Positions 20,003 through 32,829 of a stretch of DNA of 64,000 nucleotides are shown one piece after another (the first letter of the stretch is position 1; each line of letters starts with the position of its first letter). A program made the translations under genes and the position numbers. Location: assembly GCA_964020155.1 (NCBI GenBank), contig OZ026560.1, positions 2,561,759-2,625,758 of the forward strand, read 5' to 3'. The DNA comes from Chondrilla cf. caribensis. Lineage: Eukaryota > Porifera > Demospongiae > Chondrillida > Chondrillidae. A model generated the notes under the pieces. That model searched no databases. It was not told the origin of the DNA and saw only the letters and a list, made by a program, of their open reading frames with translations.

Positions 20003-20618
20003 CAGGTGCGTAGCTTAAGGGTTTCCTTGTTGCCCGGAAACCCCCCTTGCTTATGGCCCCTTGTACTGCAGCATGCACAGGCGTTTACTTTGCTGACCAC
20101 GTGTGAATATTTGTGGGCCACGTGTGAATAAATCTAGACCACGTGTAGTACGTGCGTCTATGGGGCGGCGAAATGAAGCGTTCTTTACTAGCTTTCGGAT
20201 TTGTTCCAGTTTCTAGCGAGTCCACAGCAGAGAAGAGAGCCAAGACTAGCTATAGTAGTGGTACACCTGAAGTGCCACCACCTTCTAGGATTGGATTGAC
20301 AACGAAAAAACAACCAAACAATAAAACAAATTGTTTTATTGTTTGGTTGTTTTTTCGTTGTTTATTCACTATGTTGTAGAACTGAACTAAGTAAACTTAG
20401 TAAGCTGTTTTATTTCTGTTTACTTTTTGCTTCTGTGCATAATTATATTATTATTGTCAATTACTATGACGTGATTGCCCTTTTCAGAGTGACATGGCAT
20501 GCATATGGTGGTGATAAAAAATACTGTGGTCGTATGGCACCCAAAAAATTTTCACGCATATGCCTCATATATTACAATCATTGGAAACCCCCCACTCAAG
20601 TTTCTGGCTACGCCCCTG
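20003..20618 (+). mobile_element. Internally deleted DNA transposon (hAT-like) at a duplication breakpoint
   Basis: Ends are imperfect terminal inverted repeats: CAGGTGCGTAGC (20003-20014) and GCTACGCCCCTG (20607-20618), 11 of 12 complementary. An internal + frame from ATG 20173 begins MKRSLLAFGFVPVSSES followed by basic residues, which looks like the N-terminus of hAT/TTF-type transposases, then stops. No catalytic domain remains. No 8-bp target duplication is visible: the left flank is truncated SRCR unit C, the right flank is the start of the block containing gene B. The superfamily assignment is tentative. Confidence 0.6.
20299..20361. repeat. Perfect 31-bp inverted repeat with 1-nt centre (63-bp palindrome)
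   Basis: Arms 20299-20329 and 20331-20361 are exactly complementary around A20330. The arms are A/C-rich and T/G-rich (core caaccaaacaataaaacaa). It lies inside the transposon-like element just downstream of the transposase-like start. The transcript would form a long hairpin. Confidence 0.95.
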
Positions 20619-20729
20619 TTTAGTATAATATGTATGATGATATCTAATTCCTCATAATAATAAACTGATAATTATATATTATAATGGCATGTTTTGTTAT
20701 AATCTGTTGCACACAATATAGTATTGAAC

Positions 20730-23700
20730 TTATAGACCATCGGGAGGAGTGTCGTAAATGTGGTCATCATCAAAGGCAGCAGGATTAGTACAAGCAGGTA
20801 GACGTGGCTGCTCATTAGGAGGGAGGTCGTATTGGTTGGTATGCTCATATCGTATTGTATCTACATTAGCATCTTCTTCTTTTTCAGTCTTGATATCATA
20901 ATTCACATAAGCCTTGGCTTCTTTTCCCTTTGTAACTTCCTCTTGATCACTTTCACCTGCTATGTCAGTCATCCTTACAGCCACATTGTTTGACATTTCC
21001 TGTATTGCTCTTTTGTACCTTTTCTTACACAAACCACACCTGGTGTGAAGTACATGAGAAAATGTTCGTAAAGATTGTAATGTGGACAACACCATCGTGC
21101 CAGCTATCACTCACATTATGATGCACACAATCAACTGTGCTACCAACAGAAGCACAAGTACACATATCCCCCCTATTAGAGCTGAAGCAAAAGAGATATC
21201 TTGTTAACACCAATGTAGAGACATCCAATAGAAATCTCTCAACATTTGTTATCCAACTTACCTAATTGTATGACATTTATGGCACTCCTATATTGTTTAT
21301 TATGTGAGGATGTTCTTGCCATCACATGCATCTGATGTACAGTTTTACTGCCATGTAGTATGTCCATTCTAAACCTGTATTCTTTATCCGCACTTAAACC
21401 TGAAATTTTGCTGACAGAATCTTTAGTGTGGTACCAATAGAGTCCATCCACTGTCACTGCATAGCTTGTTAGTTCATCTATATATCCTCCATATAAGTGC
21501 AGTGTTATGGTACTTTGCGTGGAATTCACTACATCCAAAACTAAAATGAAAATGAACAAAATGACACTGCTATGCTCAAATTTTACAACCATGATAATGC
21601 ACCAGAAATAGACAAGTACCTACCAAAATAATCTCTGTTGCTACACTGTACGCCAACATCTCGTCCATGTCCGCACAGTACACCAGTATTGGTGGTTCCA
21701 CAATCCAATAGAGTATTCTCACTCCCCTCACACTGCACACTGTCCAACAAGATGGCTCCCCTTCCAGGTAGGTAGTATGCTGCTAGAGCACCATCAAAGC
21801 CAAGCTGTCTACACACAACTTGTGCATCACTAAAGGTCCAGTTGTTGTCGCACACAGTACCCCACTGTCCTTCTATCACGATCTCTACACGTCCAGATGA
21901 CTGTGAGAATGAATCGTCATTTATCAGTCTTATCATACCATCTAGTAGTAAGAACACAGAGAAGAATAGGATATGTGTGGCACAAAATCTACATAATTAT
22001 TATAAAGCACTGTAAATTTGTTACACATTACATGTGTGCATGTGTATTTCTGTATTATCTTATCCATCTCACTGCATTTTGTGAACTCACATAAGTTATG
22101 GAAAATTTAGAGGAAATTTTGATGTGAAGAAATTTACTAAGGAGCTACAATGTTATATTTGCTTTCTGGGTGCCTGTGGTACTCCATACTACACACAGCA
22201 TATATTATCGCTAATATAAATTACACAAATGGTTATGCACATACCTTTATAACATGTCACTCCAGCACCTTCTCTATGGCTACAATTGTACTGGTCAAAA
22301 CCATAATGTGAACAACTTTGAAGAGCACCTTCATTTCCTCGACAGCTAACATTGGTCACTGAAATATTACCCTTTCCTTCTCCATACACCGATCCCTTTT
22401 GTATCGATAGCACATCATATCCAAGCTGCCTGCAGGTCACATTGCCACCATTAATATCCCACATGTCATCACACACTGTACTCCAACCATGTCCATTGAG
22501 TACTTCTACTCTTCCCGAGTATACATTGGATGTTTGCTTACCATCAACTAGTCGAGCTGAGTGTGTGGATTTAATCAAAAACAGGAAATTGTAAGAGGAT
22601 GAATATTAAGTATCAATAACAATATTTTAATCCACTAACTATTATAGCTTTATATTGAGTGCATAGACAAAGCAATCTATGTATGTAATTTCTAAACCCC
22701 AAGTATCACATACCTTGACTGTAACAGGTAACTGCCACATTTCTAGAATGGGAACACTCAGTAAATCTGCTGTGTGCACATTGCACTAGGCTATATTCCC
22801 ATCCAGAACAGTTTACATTGCTCATCAGAATGGTCCCTTGTCCTTGTCCATTCTTAACGGTGTATTTGGTATCAATGGCTGTCCAATAACCAAGCTGTTT
22901 ACAGGCCACTACAGCATCCTTGATATCCCACCCATCATTACAGATTGTCCCCCATTTTCCATTGATGTGGACTTCGATATGGCCAGATACAATACCAGGT
23001 GTACTAGATACACTGTCAGCAAGTCGTATATCTAGAGAATCAGATGTGAATACCTTCTGATTACCAATACTATGTATAATATATTATAGTTGTCACATGT
23101 CTGTTTGTGATGATTAGTGTATTTATAGTACATGTTTCAGCATACCTACCTGCTGGTGCTGTACCACATGTAACTCCAGCACCTTGACCATGTTGACAGT
23201 TGAGGTTTCCCATTCCATTGTGGGAACAGTTGAATATTGAACTCTCTGTGCCCTCACAGGCTACATTATCCATCAGGATCATTCCTGATCCCTGTCCTCT
23301 GCTAGTAGTATTTATGGCATAACGGTAACCAAGCTGTCTGCAGACAACCCTAGCATCATTTATGTCCCAGTCATCAGCACAAACTGTTCCCCATCTTTTA
23401 ACATTAACCTCAACACGTCCAGACACTGTTCCATCAAAGTTCAGTACTTTATTTGCCAGTCTCACTTGCCCTATGGCAAAGATGAAAATATTATATTGTC
23501 AATGATAATAATATACAGTGTATATAATAATATTGTTAAATTAGCTACTGCATACATTGGAACTATTCAGGAAGTCAACTGTACCTATGCCACAGATAAG
23601 TCCAGCCACATTAGAACGACGGCAATTATGCTTCCCAAATCCACTGTGAGAACAGTGCAGGATTGACCTCTCAGTACCATTGCAGACTGGATTACCAAAC

Positions 23701-26700
23701 CATATTTTTCCTGATCTATCATTTGAAGATGTACGTATAATTGGGGTCACAGCATAATCATACCCCAGCTGTTTGCAGGCTACTGTGGCACCATTGATGT
23801 CCCATCCTTTGTTACATAGTGACCCCCATGTGTTGTTGATCTTTACTTCCAAACGTCCAAATATGGTGTAAGTTTGTCTGCGAACTGTATCTGCTAGTCT
23901 CAATTCACCTAACATGAATGTAACAAAAATAATTCCAACATTTTGATCATTCAAATTTGGATATGACTATAATTTAATATTCATCCATTTAGATTAACTT
24001 AATAAGAGGGATGAGTGTATATAGCCATATATTCTCTTCTCATGCTATCAATACAATAGTGTGGGGTCAAATTTGTCAAAATCCGTAGACCATTCTGAAT
24101 GTGTACAACCTACCAATTCCACATGTCACTGTAGTGGCTTGAATACGAGAACAATAGTGTAGTTCAAGTTCACTATGATCACAATCAAATAGTGATGTTT
24201 CTGTGCCATTGCAAGTCAAGTTTTTCAAAAAGTATCCATATCTGCTGTAGTGAGTATTGGACAAATTGCTAGATGCTACATAATCAAATCCGAGTTGTCT
24301 ACATGCTACTGTGGCCTCCTTGATATCCCAGTTGTTGTCACATGCTGTAACATCATACCATTTATTATATTTATTGATGTATACTTGTATCTGCCCGCTA
24401 ATGAGGTTCTGGGATATAGAAGCATTGAGCCGAATACCTCCTGACACACCTGTATGTATTATACATTGATACCATAACAATAGCAAATTTTACTATAACG
24501 AATATAATAAATGTACTATGTCATTGGAACACAGTCATCTTACTTTTATAGCATGCTACTGTAAATAACTGGTTGTTCAAGCACCTTCCTCCAGAGGCAA
24601 TCACATCACGATAGCAATGAAATATAGTACTTTCACTACCAGTACAGTACACATTGTTTGCTATAGAAGTATTCTTCCGGGTGTTAAAAGTGGACCCGTA
24701 AGTTTCATATTCAAATCCCAGTTGTCTGCACACCAGCTGGGCAAATGTATTTTTATTGTACATGTTGTAACAAACTGCACTCCAGGTTCCATTGACAAAG
24801 ACTTCTACTATGCCAGTGATATAAGACTGGGTATTTACTCCACTTGACAATCTTACAGGTAAATCTGTACATGAAGGAGAAACATAAATGAGTCTCATGC
24901 CACTGCTTGGAATCATTGAGTAATGAATGTAATCAGATAGTTTTAAACATTGGCTCTTCTAATGATAATGTACAGTCATCAGTGATTCTGAATCAGGAAA
25001 AGTCAATACCAAGAATATTCTAGTAAAGCATTATTGTGACACTGTAGCACTTAACTGTAGGACAAATCAATTATGTGGGATAAATGCTCTTTACCATCAA
25101 AACACTCCACTCCTGCATCATGACTGTGGTCTTTTCCAGATGGTGAGTAGCTACAGTCCTGAACAGAGGTTTCCCCTCCTTCACATTGCATTCTGTAGGA
25201 TACTCCACTTCCCTCCCCGTAGTGGGCTTTGAAGCGTAGGGACTCAGCATGGGAATATCCAAGGTATCTGCATACTACATTGGCATCATTAGAGTCCCAG
25301 GTTTGATCAGACACTGTTCCCCATTTCCCATCTAAATACACCTCCACTCGGCCAGAAGAGCTGCTCGCTCCACCCGACAGTCGTACAATTGTATCTGTAA
25401 TTGAGCATAATCACATTATAGACAATGTGTAAAGTATAGATAAAATGCAATAGAACCAGAAGACCAATTCAAGTAGGGTTTACTGTACTTGATAGCTCAA
25501 TAATTATATTGTAGAACTTGAGCATGAAAGGCTTCGATTTCTCACTTACAAGGTCTACCTCACATAGTACATGCATTACTCCATGTGTACATGTATTGTT
25601 ACCAGGTGCAGAGGTGGAGCATGTGATTCCTAGATCTTGACTGTGGCTGCAATCATTGTTTCCAAATCCACTCTGCTGACATTCAAAGATGGAGTGTGCT
25701 CGGCTCTCACATTTGACGTCACTCAACCAAATCTTTCCCTTTTTTGCATAAAAACCATCATATTGGGATGGCCATGTGTAGAAATCTTCAACTATAGAAT
25801 AGCCTAACTCCCTACATAAAATATGAGCGCTTATATTGTTCCAGTTGTCACTACATACAGTCCCCCATTCGGCATTTACAAAAACTTCAACTCTGCCAGA
25901 ATATGTAGTGTTAGTTTGAGTACTATTGGCAAGGCGTACCAAACCTGGGTGAGAAAAAAATAGTATAGCTTCAGAACAGTGAAGAACTGGACTCATGCAG
26001 CTATGTATCTTAATACAATGAATGATGGATATGTATCCTTTCACTGTCAACACCATACAAGATGAAAATGCATGATAATACATTGTGTGTAACTTAGTTT
26101 AATGATTGCTACTTCCAATCATGTGTGCATAATCAAGCACACATACCCCAACAGTATTGATTCAGATTGACTCATTTAGGATGAATACTGGAATGATGAA
26201 ATTCATGTTTAGGCCTACCTGCAAAGTTCTAATTGAAAATGAAACTTATACATTATCCTGACCTTTAACACAGGTAACAGTGGCAGCAGTGCAGCTGTAA
26301 TTTTGATTGGGGTCATGGGGACAATCCAGTAATGCACTCTCATTTCCATGGCATCGCAGGTTACTCATTGCATATTCATAAAATTGTGCAGTAGTAGATG
26401 AGGTGAATACTGCTCTCAAATATCCAAGTTGCTTGCACACTACTTCTGCATCCTTTGTATCCCACTGTGAGTCAGCACACAGTACATACGAAGCACCGTT
26501 GGTTGTCAGTTGCACACTACCTGAATATGAACCTTCATTTGTAGTACCATCCAGAACTGAAACGTTTCCTGTGTGAAGAGAATAAGGAATGGTCCTTCAG
26601 GTCATTAAATGAGTGATTGATATTCTATTTTATGTGGGGAAAACCTTTAGCCTTAAGGCTACTTTTACACAGTACAACAATCATAGTACCACTATTACAA

Positions 26701-26925
26701 TAACAGAATAATTAGTAATCTACGCAATACATTGAAGTCAGAATCAGTTCCTTTTTCATGTCTAGTACCCTAATGTTGGCAATTAAAGCATCAATGAAAT
26801 ATAAATACAATATAAATAACTATAAATACAAATACAATAGTACGTATATACCAAGAAAATCAGAGAAGGCCACTGTAGACGATAATATTATGTGTATAAA
26901 ACAGTTTATGTACACATTCATTCAT

Positions 26926-26980
<55 letters not shown>

Positions 26981-29900
26981 GTGTCTGTATGTGCACGTGT
27001 GTATGTACATGTGTCTATGTGCATGCATGTGTAACAGAGCATCCATCAATGTCTGAGCATCCATCAATGTCTGACCTTAGGCATAATTTCTAATCTACAG
27101 TTATGACAATGTGTTTATTTTATGGAACAATACACTTCAATTGTATTTAATTCATTGCTAGACTAGATAGGCCCTGCAGCGCAGGCCGTTTCAAGAACAC
27201 AGGTTCTTTTGTGTCACAGCCTGCTTTTGTTATGTGTAACCAGATTTCTATTTTAGTTGAGTTGAATCTTACGTGAAGAGTCTCTTTAGTGTGTTTTGCT
27301 GGAGTTCTAATAATTCTCTTTAAGTTATTTCGGAGAAGTGTTCTCGCTCGAAACTACGTAGCTCGGTACATGTACGGAAATAAAAGAATCATACCACTAG
27401 TACCGACGTTACATTTGGAGGTCCTGCCGAGACTCTCACAGTACTGAAGAGGGAAACGGTCCGATCACAATTCGTAGTTAGAGGGCCTGTGAGTGAATAC
27501 CTCTTACTAGAGTACTTGAGATTCGTTCGTTCTCTGTTTGGATTAGCTAGAGTCTCGCTACAATGGCCGAGTTACAAGTCACCAGCTTTCCTCTCCAGTC
27601 ACGGAAGATGACGATCGCCTACCTTAAGATTATCGCAAAAGAACTGGGACTCCCCACGAACGCAGCACGCGAGGACCTGATGCAGATGGTCACCGGGAAG
27701 CTAGAACAGGACAATCGTCAGCCGAGCAACACCCAGGTGGACGTTAGCGAAGGCCACGTCAGGTTGCAGGACGTCGGTGGTATCTTCCTGGACGTTGAAA
27801 TTCGCGAGGAGTTGGAGGAGGAAGCAGAAGACGGCGACAACCAGTCAATCGCGAGTGAGAACGGCGGACAACAACTAGCGATGGAACAGCTTCTCCTAGA
27901 CAAGCAGACGCTCGAGAACGAGATCGAAGCCCAGAAAAAGCGACTCGAACAGCTCTGGGTAAAGAACTGTCGTCTTCTCGGCCTTATCGATTCGAGAGAC
28001 GAGGAAATAGCTATCCTTAAGGCTGAGATCACAACGTTGCGCGCATCACACACAGCAGCATCCTACCGCCAGCTCTACGCAACTGAGGCCCCCGGCGCCT
28101 AATCTCGTGAATACTAGCCCACCAGCCACTGGGATACCTATCACATCTATGTTTACACCATTGTCACACCCATCAACACATGTGTCTACTCCTACTTCCA
28201 AGCGAAAAGGGCAGGCACCGCCCGTTGAATCGTTTGCTGGGGACAGTCCAGATCTTACCTTTGAAGACTGGTTGCCAACCTTGGAACGAGCTGCCCAGTG
28301 GAATAACTGGAACCAGCAGGAGATGCTTCTCCAACTGGCAGGCCATCTCAAGGGACGAGCACGGCAGGAGTGGTCTCTGCTCAAGGAAAGTGATAGAAGC
28401 GACTACGACCTAGCAGTTTCTCTCCTACGGGAGCGGTTAGACCCCAACAACCGAACGCTTGCAGCGCAGGATTTCCGTCACATGCAGCAGGGCAAAGATG
28501 AAACTGTCGCTGACTTCATGAGACGCCTGGAACGCACTTTCAGTCATGCCTATGGTAAAGATCCTTTATCAAAGGAAAGTCGTGATCTCTTCCTCTATGG
28601 CCAGCTAATGGATGGATTGAGGGAAGAAATTGCTAGGAGCCCCACTGTGTCAGGAGCTACAGACTACATACAGCTCTGCCTAGCTGCTAAGTCAGAGGAA
28701 AGACGAAGACACGAGCTGGAGAGACGTCGTCATTACCAGAAGGGAACCTCAGCAGGTCGGAATCCACTGACAGCCAGTTCCCAGAAATCGCCAGCAGTAT
28801 CTACTCCACCCCGATCATCCAACCCGGGTCCATCCCAGTCAGGAAAGAATCAACCTACTAGGCGATGTTATCAATGTGGAGGGGTTGGGCATATTGCACG
28901 TCACTGCAACAAAAAGAAACCTACCGAGAGTACCCTACAGACTAGGCAGGTGGTCACCAAACTTCCCCAGGAGAACAGTCCAGCGGACTACTTACTATCG
29001 GATTCAGAGGGCGAAGTACGAAAGGTAACAGTGACAGACCAAGGAAGCCAGCCAAAGTGTGCCCCCGTATCACTCCAGGGTGTATCCACCTATGGCATAA
29101 TAGACAGCGGAGCAGATATCACCATAATGGGTGGAGCACTCTTCAAGAGGGTTGCATCGCAAGCAAAGCTAAAGAAGAGTCAACTCCTGAAGCCAGATCG
29201 AACTCCCTACACATACGATGGTAAACCGTTCACCCTTGATGGGCGGATGTTGTTAGACCTGACGTTCGAGGGTCGTACTATCAAAACAACCATCTACATC
29301 AAGATGGACGCAACAGATCAATTACTATTGTCAGAGGGCGTTTGTCACCAGCTGGGGATGCTGAACTACCATCCCAAAGTAGAGGTTTGGCAAGGAGGTA
29401 GGAACCGCAAGGGACCCAGACGCAGCAAGGTACCCACTGTACATGTTCGCCTTATCTATTCCGTGCGAGTGTTGCCCCAACAAAGTGCAATTGTACCAGT
29501 TCAGGTGGAAACCCCGACAGCCAAGAGTGTTCTGTTTGAACCTTTTCCCCCGAAGGAGGATTCATCACTTGATGCCTGTCAATTAGAAGCCGCTCTAATC
29601 CACCCCGACGATCAAGGCCATGCTCAACTAATTGTCAGTAACCCAACTGAATGTGTTCGCAAGTTGGAAAGAGGAACAAGCCTGGGAAGGGCATCAGATG
29701 TTGTTTTAGTAGCCGCCCCACCACGAGCACCCACTGATGTGAAACGTGTGATCCGTAACGAACAACAGTCCATGCGCGAGGAAAAGTTCCAGTTTATCCT
29801 TAATCAGGCAGAGATGTCAGTATCGCCCCATGAGAGAGAGAAGCTCATCAAGTTACTACTAAGCAACCATCAGGCTTTTGCACTAGAGGAAGGAGAACAA

Positions 29901-31973
29901 GGAGAAACTGACTTGCTACAGTTCACCATTGACACAGGGGATGCAGCTCCCAAGAAACAGTCAGCAAGACGGATACCATTCGCAGTGCGGCAAGAAGTCA
30001 ATCGTCAACTGAAGCAGATGATGGAACAGGGAGTTATCCAAGCGTCATCGAGCCCCTGGGTAAGCCCAATTGTACTGGTAAAGAAGAAGGATGGGACGCT
30101 TTGTTTCCGTGTGGACTACCGTGCCCTCAACTCTGTGACCAAGAGCGACACGTTTCCACTCCCTCGCATCGAGGATCCAGCTTTGGCTGAGATGATCGAC
30201 TATCTCGACAAAGGACAGCTACCTAATGATGAAGGTCACGCAAGGAAGATTGTTCTCCAGGCACCCTTGTTCACCTTTTTGGATGGGACACTATTTTTCG
30301 TAGACCAGAAAAATCAGATGAGGAAGCGCGTTGTTGTTCCTGAACAGTTGAAGCATCGGATAATGGAGGAGTGTCATGGTGGTAGACTGGGAGGCCATTT
30401 CTCGGGTAACCGGTTGCACCGCGCTCTAGCCAAGAGGTGGTGGTGGCAAGGGATGTGCTCAGACACACTAGAATTCTGTAAGAATTGTCTTCAGTGTACT
30501 GCTGCAACCAGTCAGAGGTCAAGTTTCCACCCACCCCTTCAGCCAATTCCAGTGGAACGTACCTTTCAAATCATCGGAGTTGATTTGATGGAGTTGCCAA
30601 GAACATCCAAGGGTAACCAGTACGTACTCGTATTTCAAGATTTTCTCAGTAAATTTCCCCTCGTGTTTCATGTGCCAGACCAGAAAACAGAGCGTATCGT
30701 CAAGATCTTGGTGGAGCAAGTGATTCCTCTCTTTGGTGTTCCGGAAGCCCTATTGTCCAAGCCTATCTCCCTCCGAGTAGGAGATCACGTTTTTGTTAAA
30801 TTTCCTCAGCATGAGACTGGTCGATATCGGAAATTGTCCTGTCCATGGTTCGGACCTTATCGGCTGATGTCTCTGGAAGGACCAGATGCCATTGTGTCAA
30901 GCATGTACTACCCTCAAGATGATGCTCTACGTATTCATTTGTCCCGTGTAAAAACATCACCGCCACTACCCATTGGGAGTTTTTGGTATGGTGCTGAACA
31001 TTCGTCCAATGGAAGGGTTCCTCGATGGATGACGTCTCTTGAACAGAGCCTGGAGGACAAGCCTGCATCTCGTTATCCCCTGCGGAATTTACCTCAAGCT
31101 CCACAGTCTCGGGACGAGCCTTCGCATGGGGAAGGGGGTGATGTAACAGAGCATCCATCAATGTCTGAGCATCCATCAATGTCTGACCTTAGGCATAATT
31201 TCTAATCTACAGTTATTTGTGTTTATTTTATGGAACAATACACTTCAATTGTATTTAATTCATTGCTAGACTAGATAGGCCCTGCAGCGCAGGCCGTTTG
31301 TTGTAAGAACACAGGTTCTTTTGTGTCACAGCCTGCTTTTGTTATGTGTAACCAGATTTCTATTTTAGTTGAGTTGAATCTTACGTGAAGAGTCTCTTTA
31401 GTGTGTTTTGCTGGAGTTCTAATAATTCTCTTTAAGTTATTTCGGAGAAGTGTTCTCGCTCGAAACTACGTAGCTCGGTACATGCACGGAAATAAAAGAA
31501 TCATACCACTAGTACCGACGTTACACATGTGTATGTATGTGTGCGTGTGAGTTCGCATGCATGTGTTCATGTGTGCAAGTATGTGTGTAAGCACACATGG
31601 ATGTGTGTACATATACATGTATGCATGTGTGCATGTGCATGCATACTTGTGTGTGTATGTACATGTGTCTATGTGCATGTGTGTGTATGCGTGCATGTGG
31701 ATGTGTGCATGCATACTTGTGTGTGTATGTACATGTGTCTATGTGCATGCATGTGTATGTGTGCATGTACATATGTGTGGGTGTGCATGTGTGTTCACGT
31801 GTGCAAATATATATGTGTGTGTACACACATGTACATGTGTACAAAAGTGTGTGTAAGTATGCATGCATATGAACATGTACATCTGTGTATGGGTATGTTG
31901 TATGTATATGTACATGTGTGCATGCATACGTGCATACCTTTGTATGTGTGGGCATGCATAAATTTGTCTATAG

Positions 31974-32010
<37 letters not shown>

Positions 32011-32033
32011 CGTGTGCGTGTGTGTGTGTGTGC

Positions 32034-32099
<66 letters not shown>

Positions 32100-32792
32100 A
32101 TATACATGTGGGTGGGTGTATGCATACATGTGTATGTCTATGCATGTATGCATGTTCATGCTTGCATATATGTGTGTGCACACATGTATATGTATCTGTG
32201 TGTGTACATGTGCACGTATGCATGGGTGTGGGTGTGTGTATGCATACCTGTGTGGGTATATACTTGTTGGCATGTTCATACTTGTGTATGGGTGAGTTTG
32301 ATTGTGTATGGGTATGGGTATACATACATATGTGTGCATGTGCATCCTACATAAGCGTAGAGTGTTAAAGCCATTAGATCTTAATCCACAACTCGTTTTA
32401 CACTGAACCCTACACTGAACCCTCCAGCCAATACTCTATGTAGCAGAGATTGACAACTCAGAACATTGCCCAGTGCTACTGATGAGGAGTGGTTTACTCT
32501 ATCCTTATAGCACATTGGCAAAGAAATGAATATAATTCAGGTCAAAATCAGCAACTGTACTACTGAGGGATGCTTTTTTGATGCCTAGATGATAAACACA
32601 TACAGAAACGACGAAGAAGTGAAGATTTCACGGCCAAGCGGCAACTTTTAAATAGAGTGTTAAAGTTGATACATTTTAATCCACTACTCATACAATGTCT
32701 GTGCGTATGCATTGTATGTGTTTGTGTGTGTGCGTGCATGCGTGCGTGTCCATGTGTGTGTGTGCATGCGTGTGTGCGTGCGTGCGTGCATA

Positions 32793-32829
<37 letters not shown>

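Larger units (their letters stand above)
27030..31525 (+). mobile_element. Ty3/gypsy LTR retrotransposon, internally deleted derivative
   Basis: Complete element with 384-bp LTRs (27030-27413, 31142-31525) starting TGTAAC and ending GTTACA, flanked by the 4-bp duplication CATG (27026-27029 and 31526-31529). A tRNA-type primer site starts near 27416 (TGGAGGTCCTGCCGAGA), and a purine tract (ggggaagggggtga) precedes the 3' LTR. The coding region retains Gag and protease but has two internal deletions in Pol. It lies antisense in intron 2 of SRCR gene B. The LTRs differ by a few substitutions and small indels. Confidence 0.95.
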
